A stretch of 64,000 nucleotides of DNA from Catonia carolina. Lineage: Eukaryota; Arthropoda; Insecta; Hemiptera; Achilidae. Position numbers and translations under genes: made by a program. The stretch covers positions 95,489,041 through 95,553,040 of the forward strand of contig JAQMRL010000008.1 in assembly GCA_035578175.1 (NCBI GenBank). Direction: 5' to 3'. Position 1 is the stretch's first letter. Every line of letters starts with the position of its first letter. Shown in pieces: positions 24,238 through 36,394 of this stretch. The notes below the pieces were generated by a model, which did no database searches, was not told the DNA's origin, and worked only from the letters and a program-made list of their open reading frames with translations.

Positions 24238-24538
24238 AATCACTAATGTGTGTATGTAGCAATCTGTTCAATTTAAGAACAATAATCAATTCCATGATTC
24301 GATGAGATGAGGATGTAGTGCATGACGTGTAAATGAGATGTAGTCTTGTACAGCCTTAGTCTGACCATTCCTGAGAGAATATGGTTAATTAAACCCCAAC
24401 CATCAAAGTACATCGGTGACCACTGTCTAGTATTCAAATACTTATAAAAGTGACTTATGGTGATGACTTTAACACTAGAGGAAAACAGTCAGACGTAAAA
24501 CAAAAAACAATTATCACTAGATCAACCCATTGGGTTAA
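24238..24538 (-). repeat. SINE family A, minus copy
   Basis: The body matches the family (GGTTAATTAAACCCCAACCATC). Near 24480-24515 it contains a short foreign patch (CAGTCAGACGTAAAAC) resembling the tail of SINE family B. The tRNA-like head is thereby disrupted. Confidence 0.7.
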
Positions 24539-24779
24539 TAGAATGTAATAAAAATGAGTAAATACTTTTTCCTTTGTAACTCAGTGCATTTTTAAATTAT
24601 TCAAGTAACTCTCAACAATGGAGTGCATAAATAACTGGTTATATGTAACTGATACAGAATGTGTCAGGCGGTTTTGCTGCATATTCAACATCTGTTCCTA
24701 GCACACACTTCTACATAATCTAAATTATCAGTCTACTATGACTAGCAAGATTTGTGAGTATTTTAAAAAATTTTTTAAA

Positions 24780-25088
24780 ACCCTAAGGTGTGTACATTGC
24801 AATTTATTTAATTCAAGAACAATAAGCAACCCAATGAGATGAGGATAATATATATGACGTGTAAATGAGGTATAGTCTTGAACAGACTCAGGCCAACCAT
24901 TCCTGAGAAAGTATGATTAATTAAAACCAAACCATCAAAGTACATTGGTACCCATTGTCTTGTATTCAAATCCGTATAAAAGTAACTATCTTTACTAGAT
25001 TTTGAAACAGGAACCTTCATCTCCAAAATCAGATGTTAAACAGCTGACTTCCAGTGACAACTTTACAACTAGTCCAACCCGGTGGGTT
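24780..25088 (-). repeat. SINE family A, minus copy
   Basis: This is a nearly full-length copy, ending at the head sequence CCAACCCGGTGGGTT (complement). It lies 240 bp from the previous copy in the same orientation. The ORF at 24808-25026 is SINE sequence, not a gene. Confidence 0.75.
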
Positions 25089-25641
25089 ACGTCAGTAATA
25101 ATAACAAAATAGTTATTAACCCTTTTTACATTCAAAAAAGAGGATATCCAGGAAACTTAAAATGTGCTAAGTTCAAAAAAATTTGTTTTTTAAATAAGCA
25201 CTTAACTTAGGCAAAGCACACATTAAAAAGTTAGTGGTGTGACAATTAAACAATAGTGAGATAGTTTTGCGGCTTGTACCTGTTCCAAAGAATCAGCCTT
25301 CTGGTACTCGCTCTATCACAACATTGGAGTGACAAAAGCAAAATAATTAACACCTGGCAGTTGGAAAGATGATGAGATAATGGAGAGTAAAAACTTAAGG
25401 AGGATTAAAATGTATATGTAGACATAATTTAGAATAGGAAAAGGCTAAAGGCAAAAGGTTCATTAAATTTTTTTAACAGTATAATTCTTTTGCAAGCAGC
25501 TGTTTTTTAATGTAATAATTTAAACTTAAAGCAACGATGAGAAAAATCTAATTAGTGCTTTTAGAATAAAAATTTTAACTACTCTCAGTAGTGTGTTTCA
25601 AAAAAATTAAACTGTGAAGAAAAAAATACATTTAATTTTTT
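25089..25641. other. Non-coding stretch downstream of GT3
   Basis: No gene seen. I found no AATAAA signal close after the GT3 stop. Confidence 0.4.
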
Positions 25642-26625
25642 TCAATCATAAAAATCATTAGCTAATAAGTCAACAAACGGTTCTAGATTATAAATTTCAT
25701 TAACCATTTCTCTAAAAGTAATTGGAAGTACTTTTAAAAGATTTATATCAATATTTTCTCCTTCTTTGATTGGAACACCAAATTCATCTTGAATAAATTT
25801 TAAATGATGAGAATTTAAATGAGCAACATAAAGTTCTTTCCATCCTTCCCATACACCACCAAATAAATGCACTCGTAAATCATCAGCACCGAATAATAAT
25901 TTAACTCGATGAACTAATTCTGGACGACGTAATAAAATTTCTTTAGTCGGAAATTCAACAGCATTAAAATTCCATAATGAAGGATAGTAATTATTTTGGT
26001 AAGTCATTAACCAGTACTGAAGAAATCTTGCATCTTGATGCGCCATCATGATATGATTTGATAAATATTCATCATCATCCCATGGTAAAACAAATTCATA
26101 ATGCCTAAATTTATTTAAATTTTTTACAATAAATGCATCATTATCTAAAATTATTCCACCATATTTTAATAAAATATTTAATTTCAATACGTCGATAACT
26201 TGAAAAAATATATATTTATAATTAGAATTGTTTATTAAATCGTAGGATATATTAATGTTTTTAAAAAAAACTATTTTTTTAAATAACAAATCTTCATTTA
26301 GCATGTTCCAGTATTTTCCAGTGAATTCTTTTAGATTCGTATGAAAGATAATCATATCTGGTTGTTGTCGTTTAAAAGCAGCAAGTATACACATTGCGTC
26401 GATAAATGTTATATCATCTTCCCAATAATCAATTCTAATAAAATGTATAATATTTGGTATTATTTTTTTCGTTTTATGACCTGTGACATTATCAAAACCA
26501 CTAAATCCATTGTAATCATCTAACCATAATGTTTCCGAACAAATTATCTTTCTTTTTTCTTGTTGAAATAATAATAGCAACAGTATTAGAATACCAAATA
26601 TTATTATTATCCAATGGCGTAACAT
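25642..26625 (-). CDS. GT3, divergent DXD glycosyltransferase
   Basis: This intact ORF of 327 residues starts at ATG 26625, eleven bases after an acceptor (TATCTACAG) whose exon begins at 26636. An in-frame TGA between acceptor and ATG fixes this start. A strong anchor (WIIIIFGILILLLLLF, residues 5-20) is followed by Cys 29, IIPNIIHFIRI (55-65), the D-N-D motif at 161-163 and RPELVHRVKLLFG. It is the most diverged copy. The HTD motif has become HTN, the IFGQxFT segment is gone, and the H-A-S-D block before the DXD motif reads Q-V-I-D. The ORF is nonetheless fully open, so it may have changed specificity or be under relaxed constraint. Location is presumably the Golgi membrane. Confidence 0.88.
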   Translation of the reverse strand: MLRHWIIIIFGILILLLLLFQQEKRKIICSETLWLDDYNGFSGFDNVTGHKTKKIIPNIIHFIRIDYWEDDITFIDAMCILAAFKRQQPDMIIFHTNLKEFTGKYWNMLNEDLLFKKIVFFKNINISYDLINNSNYKYIFFQVIDVLKLNILLKYGGIILDNDAFIVKNLNKFRHYEFVLPWDDDEYLSNHIMMAHQDARFLQYWLMTYQNNYYPSLWNFNAVEFPTKEILLRRPELVHRVKLLFGADDLRVHLFGGVWEGWKELYVAHLNSHHLKFIQDEFGVPIKEGENIDINLLKVLPITFREMVNEIYNLEPFVDLLANDFYD

Positions 26626-26954
26626 ATTTCAAACACCTGTAGATAAAACAAATATACTGTCTCAAATAATAGTTGTTTTTAACATAAAACAAACATGTAT
26701 TAAATATGACAGGACCTAAACCGTTGATTTTCAAACAAAATGAAAACTTGTCAGACCAAATATATACGTAAAATTTTATTAAGCAAACTGTATAATATTA
26801 TCATATAAATCAATATTTCAGTCAAAATATTGTTTTAATGGCTTGATTGCTATTATTAAGAAATAATGCTTTTATCATATCTTAAAAAAATTGTAAGCTA
26901 TTTTACGCAATAATATTTACGAAAAATATTATAGTTATAGTAAATTTTTTGAAT

Positions 26955-27350
26955 GCCCATAACAGACAGATGGAGTGTCAAATTCATTACATTCAATCTG
27001 TTCGTTTCAGGGCTAAAACAAATAGTTCTGTTTCTTATCACATGGTCAGCCCATTAAATGAATGAATCATTAAAGAATAGAAGAGGTAGAGGTGTAAAAG
27101 ACACTAATCAGAGATATCTCCTCTGAAAGTAATGAATTTCATTATACAGCCAGACCCTGTGGTGAATGAAGTGAAGGTGTCATTTGCAGAGTGGAAAATA
27201 TGTGCTTTTCAGAGGGCCCGACATACTGATAAGCATACTTTTCCACTCAGTGAGGAAGCCTAGGGAAACCAACCTCACTCCTCGTTTTACTTAGTAAAAC
27301 CTCTAAAGGTTCAAACCAGCCTTTCGGCTGATGACCTAAACAACAACACA
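26955..27350 (+). repeat. Interspersed repeat family R1, copy 2
   Basis: This is a full-length copy of about 396 bp, very similar to that at 49162-49553. No coding capacity. It lies 330 bp upstream of GT3, so it may be inside the 5' intron or promoter of that gene. Confidence 0.8.
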
Positions 27351-27454
27351 AATTTGTTGAAGTGACAACAGAAAGTATTATGATATGAATAAGGCTATAA
27401 GCAAATCCAATGTTTACTTTAACACATTATGGAAACATATATGACAGATTATGT

Positions 27455-27774
27455 TACAACTGAATGACTCAATTTAACGGACTTTTACAACAACAGACTA
27501 AGGCATCCCCCAATTAGTCCATTAAATCGAGCATTGATTGTATTTTAAAAAAGATACAGTAAATATTAATTACTGCACAATATTACATTTTGTTCTCTTG
27601 AAATTTCTGTATTTTCGTTTGTAAATAGGTCTACCAATAAACAGTCGTAAAAATAGAGTTTAATCATTTTTACTATTTTTAAACCCTAAAAGTATGACTG
27701 CATGTTATTCAGAATTTCACGTATCTGAAATCGGGTTTGCCCCCTATATTTCAGCTAAGCGGGGTTCAACTGTA
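27455..27774. mobile_element. Possible pogo-like miniature element
   Basis: The ends are weakly similar inverted sequences (TACAACTGAATGACTCAATT at left; the complement of CGGGGTTCAACTGTA at right). Pogo/Tigger termini often look like TACAGT...ACC. The interior shows no coding sequence. Confidence 0.4.
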
Positions 27775-28370
27775 TTTGTATTTACAATCAAATTTACTAA
27801 ATGTAATATTGTTACAAAACTTTTCAAGGGTAGATTATGAGTCAACACATCTTATAAACAAATGCGTATTTATAATTCATATATTATATCATCTACACAT
27901 ATCTAAATAATTAAAATTTTTGTAAAATGTCAAAGTTAATTGAATGGTGGATCTAGTTCTGTAACAGGTGATGTAAATCAATTAATCTGCTAAAGTAGCT
28001 TTACAATATATTACACAAAAAAAAACAGATATTACAAAAACTTATAACTGAATTTTTCTGTTAACTCATACCATTACATAAATAATTTAATAGCAATTAC
28101 ATAATTTGACTACCAGATTACTAACAAAATATACTTCATTTATCCACTTAAAAGAAAGTGTATTACAATCTTTAAACAGTTTATTTTAAATTGGCTACTA
28201 CAAATAAAATAAAGTAGTAAAACACATTACCTTTCACAGATAAAGTCAATATAAAAAGATTTACACTACATTCAAAAATAACAAATATTGAAGCTTTGTT
28301 GTATGATATTAAATGAATTAACAAAAAATTTATGAAACATTATGTTAATAATACATCAACAGCTAGCGAA
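27775..28370. other. AT-rich non-coding stretch, no gene seen
   Basis: No feature recognised. Confidence 0.4.
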
Positions 28371-29267
28371 ACAAGGGAAGACTCAAAAATAACTGGAATT
28401 TCTTTGTAAAAAACATGTTCTTTATTTTTTTTTCAAATACAACTTTAATCTCAAGGTAGTCAACATTAGCACTAATCCAATTCTCCAAATGTAGATTTTT
28501 AGTGTTAAAAGTGGTTTATAAATTTGTCCGTTTTGATACCTGCTAGCACCATCATGACATTCATTTTGTACTGTCGACATTGACAAAATGCTTTTCTTTC
28601 AAGTCCCTTTTCAACCTAGGGAACAGGAAGAAGTCTGAGGGAGCTAAATCTGGTGAATAGGGCGCGTGGGTCAAGGCAGTCATCTTCGTTGAGGCCAAAA
28701 AACTGGCAAACACTGAGAGCTGTGTGTGCAGGAGTGCCACTGTTTGCTTTCTTAAATCAACATTAAAAATGCACAGAATTGAGCTTCGGAAGAACTTGTA
28801 AAAGACTTTGAATTCCTCAATTGTCCTGCATTGATCTTCACTAATGAGGTTACGGATTTTGCTGATGTTCTCGGTTTGAGCAGTTGAAGGACAACTGCAC
28901 TGGAGCTGATTTCAATGGCTGTTTTGAATTGGAAAATCATTTATACACTTCAGTTTTACTAAGAGCATGTTCTTTGTAAGCTGTTTGCACTACCACAACA
29001 GTTTCCACTGCATTCTTGCCAAGTAAAAAAAAACTTTACAGCTGTATATGAAAATGATTCATTAGAATCAGCCATTTTTTTGTGTCACACATGTTATAGA
29101 CACACACACAAAACTGCCACAGACATTACATTTGTCATTGCTGGATGAAGCCACTAGACAGACTGACTCACAAGAGATTTACAACAGATCTCTAGTGCCG
29201 CCACCTGGTATTACAAGTACACAATACGCAGCATTATGATTCCAGTTACTTCTTGAGTCCCCCTTGT
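28371..29267 (-). mobile_element. Mariner-like element, internally deleted
   Basis: Related inverted termini (ACAAGGGAAGACTCAAAAAT at left, the complement of TTGAGTCCCCCTTGT at right) bound an 897-bp unit. On the minus strand, a peptide YSPDLAPSDFFLFPRLKRDLK near 28600-28660 is the catalytic third-Asp block of mariner transposases. The N-terminal part is scrambled and a large section is missing. It is non-autonomous and lies downstream of GT4. Confidence 0.8.
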
Positions 29268-29716
29268 ATGCTTGCAATGTAGCTGGAAACTATCCTTGAT
29301 TCTAGACTTTTAACACTAGCATCTTCAGATTTTACACTTTTGAATTGTCAATGTTATATCTTCAATAGGCATAAGTAATTACAAGGCCAGCCATATAAAT
29401 AATATATGTATGTATCCTTTATCATGTCACATATTATGTGACATGATACAGGAGACATGAATAAAAACCAACATTTATATTTGTTTGTATAACAGTCTCG
29501 TTATTTAATAGGCACACCTCGTATGTTATAGACATAAAATATCAAGTTGCTTACCTTGATCTAAGAATGCACCCAGCCTAATAATTAACACAAATGAGCC
29601 AAATTCTCTATTAGATAAGTTTACAAAACTACATGAGAAACAAAAATTGTTTTTATGAATTACACAAATTAACAGTAATTCTAATTAGTGTTCATTTTTA
29701 AACTACCACTATATTG
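29268..29716. other. Non-coding stretch with a perfect short palindrome
   Basis: No gene. At 29420-29448 there is a perfect odd palindrome with 14-base arms (TATCATGTCACATA and its complement) around one central T. Confidence 0.5.
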
Positions 29717-29722
29717 TTTATT
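29717..29722 (-). promoter_or_regulatory. Candidate poly(A) signal of GT4
   Basis: AATAAA on the minus strand lies about 70 bases after the GT4 stop codon, a normal position for 3' end formation. Confidence 0.5.
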
Positions 29723-29791
29723 AGATAATATAACACTATTCATCATCTACAATTTTTAAAGAGAACCAGAATGTTTTTACGTTTTCACTGA

Positions 29792-30820
29792 TCATTTTCT
29801 ATCTGGGATGTTTGGTTCAATTGGAACGGCAACAGGATCAGAGTCATCAAATTCGTACACGGATTTAGCCATTTCCAAAAGAGATGTTTTATAATACCTA
29901 ACATTTTTATCATCTATATCTTCTGGTGCTTGAAAAGGAAAATCATTATATTGATCTTCAAGGTAACCAATATGTCTATAAAAAGTATGAATCGAATATT
30001 GATTCTTCCAATCCTTCCAAACTTTTGCAAAAACATTTGCTCTCATATCTAGAACACCAAAAAGAGTTCTTACTCGGTGGATTAATTCTGGACGATACCA
30101 AAGTACTGCTCTCGTTGGATATTCACCTGCATTATAATACCAAAGTTCTGGTTTGTAATTATTACGATAACTTTCTATCCATAATTTTAAAAATCTGGCA
30201 TCTTTATGAGCTATTATTGTTTGAGTTCCGAGAAAGAAATTTTCATCCCATTCTAGTGTCATTTCGAAACGACGAAATGGATCAAGACTTCGAACAAGAT
30301 ACGAATCATTATCAAGAAATATTCCACCATATTCTGTTAAAATTGCTATTCTTAATACATCACTTGCATGAAAATAATAATGTAAGTCTACCGTAAATTC
30401 CTGACCAAAAATATCATTCGGCATCTCAATTTTTTTCAATTCAAGAACATTTAAAATACCATCAGTTTCAATAATCTTTTGCCAATACTTTCCAGAAAAA
30501 TTTTCATTATCAGTATGAATAAAAATTTTATCAGGTTTTTGATTTTTATATGCAGCTATAACATTAAGTGCATCTAAAAACATAAATTCTTCATTCCACC
30601 AACCTAATCTTAAAAAATGAACATAATTTGGTACAATAAATTTATCATTTTGAATTCCTGTTATGTTATCAAAATCTTCAAATTCATCAAAAGTTGTATT
30701 CCATATCGCATCGAAACATTTTGGTATATCATTTCTCGAAAAATTTATTTGGCGTATCAAATTTAATATTAATAGAAATATTATAAGAACAGCCCAACGC
30801 ATCTCTGGATACCAATTCAT
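29792..30820 (-). CDS. GT4, DXD glycosyltransferase, type II membrane protein
   Basis: This ORF of 342 residues is read from ATG 30820, eight bases inside an exon that starts at 30828 after the acceptor ATTGTTTACAG. The frame stays open upstream of the acceptor, but that sequence is probably intron. The anchor is at residues 9-22 (WAVLIIFLLILNLI), Cys at 35, VPNYVHFLRLG at 63-73, IHTD at 101-104, NDIFGQEF at 135-142, FHASD at 150-154 and D-N-D at 170-172. The C-terminal half has NAGEYPT, RPELIHRVRTLFG and the final EM-x6-EF block. All residues conserved in the family are present, so it should be active. It probably acts in the Golgi lumen on an unknown glycan. Confidence 0.9.
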   Translation of the reverse strand: MNWYPEMRWAVLIIFLLILNLIRQINFSRNDIPKCFDAIWNTTFDEFEDFDNITGIQNDKFIVPNYVHFLRLGWWNEEFMFLDALNVIAAYKNQKPDKIFIHTDNENFSGKYWQKIIETDGILNVLELKKIEMPNDIFGQEFTVDLHYYFHASDVLRIAILTEYGGIFLDNDSYLVRSLDPFRRFEMTLEWDENFFLGTQTIIAHKDARFLKLWIESYRNNYKPELWYYNAGEYPTRAVLWYRPELIHRVRTLFGVLDMRANVFAKVWKDWKNQYSIHTFYRHIGYLEDQYNDFPFQAPEDIDDKNVRYYKTSLLEMAKSVYEFDDSDPVAVPIEPNIPDRK

Positions 30821-31175
30821 TATGTTCACTGTAAACAATATTAATTCTACATGTATTTCTTTCTTGAACATCAATTTCATAAAACAAAATACTTTCACAG
30901 ATACAAAATAATTTTAGGAAAGAAAACAGTAAACATAAATGAAGTAGAAGTAGCAAAAAACGTACATTCAGAAAATCTGTACAAGAAATGAAAACTAAAA
31001 TTACTTGTACATACCACGTTCTTAAATGAAGAACAAACTTGCAAAACAAGCTATATCCATTTTGAAATTTTTTTCATAAATAGCGAAAAACTATGAACAC
31101 TAAATGGATAACCAATGATATTGATATTTTTTTATATGATACATCTGAATTGAGGTTATACATTATGGAATTACT

Positions 31176-32112
31176 ATGAGGTGTGGCTAATAAATAACAA
31201 GACTGACGTAAAAAAATCTATTTTTATTTTATACATAATCACTTATTGTCACCTTCAATATACAATCCTTCTCTATCCCTACAACGCTCGATGCGAATTT
31301 TCCATTGTTGGAAACAGTGCTGGAAGTCATCTTCTGTCAGCTCCTTCAGGACACGTGCCACTCAAAAATGTTTGAAATGAAGCACGCAAAAATGTTTGTA
31401 CTGACACTTTGAACGCAATTAAAAATGACTCAAATTCTTTGGAAACGATAATAACATGTGATGAAACATGGTTTTTTACTTATGATTCGGAAATGAAGCG
31501 CCAATCCGTGCACTGGAAGAGCCAAACTTTACCGAGAGCCAAAAAAGCTCGAATGAGCGAGTCAAAATTTAAAGCAATGATGATTGTATTTTTGATATCA
31601 ATGGGATTGTATACCTTCACTGGGTTCCTGAAGGTCAAACAATTAATCAATATTATTACCTTGAGGTATTTTCTATACTATGTCAAAGAGTAAGGAAAAA
31701 ACGCTTCGAAATGTGGAAGGACAAACCATGGGTTCTCCACCAAGACAATGCGCCAGCTTCTTCCGCATTATCTGTCAAGAGGTTCCTAGCCAAGTACAGC
31801 ATCTCAGTGTTAGAACATCCACCTTATTCACCAGATCCTGCACCATGTGATTTCTACCTGTTCCCTAAGGTGAAATCTGCTTTTAAAGGGACAAGATTTT
31901 AGTCTGTAGAAGCTGTAAAAGAAAAAGTGGCTTGTGTCCCGAAGGAGCTGACAGAAGATGACTTTCAGCACTGTTTCCAACAATGGAAAATTTGCATGGA
32001 GTGTTGTAGGAATACAGAAGGAGTGTATATTGAAGGTGACAATAAGTGATTATGTATAAAATAGAAATAATATTTTTTACGTCAGTCTCATTATTTAATA
32101 GCCACATCTCGT
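31176..32112 (+). mobile_element. Mariner derivative M1 with inverted 3' end at its 5' end
   Basis: Related termini (AGGTGTGGCTAATAAATAAC at left; its diverged complement at right) bound a unit of about 940 bp. The plus strand from about 31409 encodes a mariner transposase C-terminal half: TCDETWFFTYD (first catalytic Asp), WVLHQDNAPA (second) and YSPDPAPCDFYLF (third). Frameshifts and stops interrupt it. The first 190 bp are not the normal 5' end but an inverted copy of the last 190 bp. The same rearrangement is seen in M2 (38480-39400), so this is an amplified fold-back derivative. Confidence 0.85.
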
Positions 32113-32139
32113 ATATGGTCATGTTTATTACTTTTTATT

Positions 32140-32340
32140 TAGTCTAATCATCATCATCATCATCTTTCACTCTCTTCCAAGTTTCCTCAGGCCAGTCTCT
32201 ACACAACTCCTCTCCACCTTCATCGCTGAACCACAATTTCTCCATTGCTCTCATGGCATCACCTCTTTTTCCCAATTCATTCATAACAGAAACCATCCAC
32301 TTCACTTTTCCTCTACCCTCCTCCATTCTACTGACAAGTC
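32140..32340 (-). mobile_element. LINE 3' tail fragment
   Basis: The minus strand reads KVKWMVSVMNELGKRGDAMRAMEK, then RDWPEETWKRVKDDDDDD. This is the same C-terminal tail as at 160-612 and 36750-36935, ending in a GAT-type microsatellite typical of LINE 3' ends. Confidence 0.65.
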
Positions 32341-32424
32341 CAAACTGTTGTATGTTTGTCGGTCCATCTCCGTATCAGGGTGCCTATTCCCAAATGTTTT
32401 CTAACTACATCATTCCTCTTTTTA

Positions 32425-32870
32425 CCTCTTTATGTTTTTCTGCTCAAGCTAGAAGGGCCTTCAAAATGAAAAACAGTTAACTGACAACAAACATTGATTT
32501 ACAGATTAAGAAAAATTTCTTAAAACAGTATGTTTGGAGTGTAGCAATATATGGGAGTGAAACGTGGGTGATAGGGGCTGTAGAAAGGAAAAGGATAGAA
32601 GGTTTTGAAATGTGGTGTTATAGGAAAATCTTAAAGATTTGGTGGGAGGACAAAATAAGTAATTGAGAGGTTCTTAGACGAATGGTTAAAAGAAGAAGTA
32701 TATGGAAACACCTTACCAGAGTGGATAGGCTAGTGGGGTATATCTTAAGACATCCATATATTGTTCTATCAATAATGGAGAGAAATATTGAGGAAGTGAA
32801 TCTCATTGGGATATTTTCTACCAAAAGCGGATTTATCTTGTTTTGCAATCTAGCTCTTTAAATAACATCA
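32425..32870 (+). mobile_element. LINE reverse transcriptase C-terminal remnant
   Basis: Across frames the plus strand gives RAFKMKN, KNFLKTVCLECSNIW, ...GFEMWCYRKILKIW and RMVKRRSIWKHLTRVDRLVGYILRHPYI-like text. This matches the AFxxKKxxLxSKxxL...FWSVALYGSETW, ...AFEMWCYRRMLKISW region of non-LTR retrotransposons. It is frameshifted and inactive. The minus ORF 32618-32848 is its shadow. Confidence 0.65.
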
Positions 32871-35210
32871 TTTTTTTTGACTATACAAGATTTCTTATTT
32901 GCAACTGTATAAAATTAAAAACAAGCAAATATGATAAAAAAGGATACAAATATTGACAAATTTTAAGACATTGAGGAGATAGCTGCCCATTGACAGTACT
33001 CCAACTGTAATCATTAAGTTAGTTCATTATTTTGTAAATTATTTACTTATTTTTTTTTTGTTTTTTTTTTTTTTTTGTTACTTTGAAGTCTCATGATATC
33101 CCTACTCCAGAGTTGTTTCAGTCTTTGTATAGGGGCAGTTGGTAAATCTGGTGTGTCTAGGTCAACAATGAGCTGGTTAGGATTATGGGTAAGTTCTTTT
33201 TAAACCGTGTGTATGTCCGTAAGAACACATCATTGAACATCAATTTTGAAAAATTTGTTTTGAGACATAGGTAATTCTTTAAACATCAAAAGATGGCAAA
33301 GGGTGTTCAGGAGAAACAGATAATACTTCAGGAACTGATTATACAGCTAAAAATAAAAAAAACAGTTCATACAAACTTTGGTCCAGAATTGCTTCCTAAT
33401 CAAGTTACAGCTAGCAAAAGATTTCGCCTGGAATTTAGCTCCCCCTGTGAAATGAACTCATACAAAAATTTTAGGGCGTTAATTAAAATAGTTAATTAAA
33501 TAGGTTTTGTATGAAATGAGCTCAAAAAATGAGTAAAATATGTCCCAAATCTGTAACTACAGTCATTTCTGAGATATCTGACAAAACACGCGAAATTCGG
33601 TCTCGAAAACATGTTTTCTTTAAGTTTGAAGTAGATTAACTTTGTTAAATGGGTAACAAACACATAAACGTCTTTAACAAAACTTGTAGAGAATTTAATT
33701 TTGAAGAGATTGATGTAAAATAGGCCAATAAGAAACAAACACAAACTTTAAAAAATCTATATACATATTTCATTTATTTTACTGAATTTATTTTCTCATA
33801 AATTTTTAACATTTTTTTATATATTACATTTTTTCGTCAAAGTAGGTATAGATTTTAAGAGTTACAGTATCTTAGTGTATATAAACTCTACCATTTCAAT
33901 AATCTGTAAGGCTATATTGTTATCATATGTAACTTACGTCTTTACTCAATTAATAGGTGAATAGATACATCATTTAAATCTCTTTGTATATTCTTGAAAA
34001 AAAATATGACAAACTGTTCACGTGATCTACTTGAAATATTATCATTTACAGTTACTCCTACAAAAGTTGGAAAATGTTGAAGTTTAAAAATTGTATTTAG
34101 TTATCCATTAATAATTGACACAAACATCGGAAAAGGTTTAATAAAAAATGATACCATTAAGAAACATTCTGTGATGTTTGCATTAAAGTGGGTTTTACCA
34201 ATATATCAATTTTTTTAAATATATTTTCAAAGAATTATAAAAGGAAACAATTCTTAATATTTATATATAGCCTAGTTAAAACTAATATGACTAATTGAAC
34301 AAATTAAAGTCCTTATAAAAACTAGACGATATATCGATTTCCACTTATTTCATGGCATGAGTTTTTTATATGGTATTAATAAAACCACTCTTAAAAAGTG
34401 TATCATAAACTTTCCCCCATACGTACTTTAGAAATAATTTTATTTTTAGACAGAGAATAAACTTTATTATTATAAATATTTAATAACTTTCAAAAAGTGT
34501 TTCTTCCATTAAGTAATAATTATTCTTAAGAACTTGACAATTTTAAATAAAATTGAATACATAAGATTCTTATTTATACTTTGTATTACCTACCATACTA
34601 AAATAATTCAGCCCTATTCACATAATGGAAAATTTTGTTATGAGGAAAAACCTTGTTAGGCCCCATAAGGTTTAAAAAAATTGTTAAATTCTGTACAGTA
34701 TAGACAATTTTTGTACAAACACAAAGAAAAACATAAGTAAGTATGTAGAGCCTATTTCTTTTTAAAAAGTCCGAAAACGTTTCTTAATTTCTTTCTGTAT
34801 CTTTTTCTTGCTTCAAAATCTTTTCAAAACAAGTACATTTTCTGGAGAAGCTTCTTGAAATGTTGACACACACAAGCCTTATGAATCATCACTGAACAAT
34901 GCAATAAATTGTACAATAAAGGAAATACAATGGAGAGGTAAAATGAAATTAATGAGGCCAGCATACATTGTTCAGCACATTCCATATCCTAGCATATTTG
35001 ATTGGAAAATCCTTTGCTTTGGATATGGGAAATTTTAGGTATGGGAAGTTTGATTATGGGAGGTCTTACTATGATTAAAAATAATGACGTGCTTTTAATT
35101 AAAAACTATTTCAATGAATTTTATTACACTGTATTGAAATGAAGTAAAAGTTATGAAATTTAAAACATGAAACTAAAAAATTACAATTAAAACTATAATG
35201 CATCGACTTT
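32871..35210. other. AT-rich non-coding stretch, no gene seen
   Basis: The ORFs at 33293-33499 and 33496-33744 show no recognisable domain. The sequence around 33530-33610 vaguely resembles the dispersed repeat R2 but not convincingly. Confidence 0.4.
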
Positions 35211-35598
35211 AAAAAGGGCATGGAAAAAAGAGTCTCAAGTCAGAAGGTGGAGGATAGTAAATGATAAATTAAGGAGAAAAGAAAATGCTGGGTGAAATTC
35301 ACGATGAACTCTTAGTAGGACTGGACAGGAAAATAAGAAAATGTTATATGAACTGGTGAAAAACAGGATAATGGTAAGGGAAGAAACTAGATATAACAAT
35401 AAGGATGGAGTACGGATTGTAAATGAGGAGATAAGAAACAGGTGTTAATATTTTGAAGAGTTGCTAAGCAGAAAAGAGGAGAATTCTCAAAGATTGGGAG
35501 GAGACAACTGAAGAGAGTTGATACATAACTATTAAAGAGGTAGAAAATGCACTGAATAAATTGGAGAACAGGAAAGCACTAGAAGTAAATGAATATAC
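35211..35598 (+). mobile_element. LINE internal fragment (RT upstream region)
   Basis: The plus strand shows patches such as MRRETGVNILKSC, TERVDT, VENALNKLENRKALEVNEY and similar. These match the EIxxRWxEYFxxLL...EVxxAIxxLKNGKAPGxD region that precedes the RT domain. It is broken by stops and directly abuts the Tc1-like remnant. Confidence 0.5.
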
Positions 35599-36170
35599 AG
35601 TACCGCTCAAATTATCTGGAACACTATAGGAATTTTGCTATATTTTTGTAACAGATATTATGGAAGTATGACCTTTCATGGACCAGGATCATTGGTTCCA
35701 GTAGAAGGAATCATGAATTCTGAAAAATACATATCTTTACTCCAGAGAAGCGTAGTTCTGACCTTACAAACTTTGTTTCCAGCAAGATCTTGTACCTTAC
35801 CATACATCTAAAAAATGCAAAAACTTCTTCACTGAAAATAATATAAATGTTCTTCCACGGCCTGGTAACTCACCCAACCAAAACCCGATCAAAAATCTGT
35901 GGTCAATTTATAAGCAAAAACTTGGCGAAGAAGACTAAAACAAAAACTTCTGTGATTTCTTTACTGATCATGATATTCTTTTATGATGATAAAGAACTGA
36001 AAGAAACATGTAAGGAACTCGTTGAATCAATGCCTAAACGTTGTCAGGAAGTCATAAAGAACAAAGGAAGACATATCAACTATTAAAATATAAGTTTGTA
36101 CATTTTAATTAATAAATTCTGTATTAAAAGAAATTTGTTGTTTTTTATTGTGTGTTCCAATTAAACTGAG
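35599..36170 (+). mobile_element. Tc1-like element, 5'-deleted
   Basis: The ends share CTCA...TGGAACAC in inverted orientation (35607-35628 and about 36150-36170). The interior encodes the C-terminal half of a Tc1-type transposase across frames: PLVPVEGIMNSEKYISLLQ, then PGNSPNQNPIKNLWSIYKQKLG and the final LKETCKELVESMPKRCQEVI-type block at 35990-36085. The DNA-binding half is missing. The plus ORF at 35847-36086 is part of this remnant. Confidence 0.75.
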
Positions 36171-36394
36171 ATTCATAAACATTTATCTGACAGATGTCAA
36201 CGCCGAGAGATATTACCCGTAACGAATTTTTGAGTCGGAGGGAGCAACTGTCCTTTTCAGTATTCCCCTTTTTTGTCTTTTAGTTAGTGTTCTTGTCCTC
36301 GCACGTGCAGCTTGCTTTGTTTCGAAGATAAGTAATTGCCGTCGCCTATCAGACGAGTGTTTTTGTATAATGCATATTGAAATATTAGGCGAAA

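Noticed and set aside
29926..30396. 156-codon plus-strand ORF
   Set aside because: It is entirely antisense to the GT4 coding exon. The minus-strand frame has the conserved family motifs.
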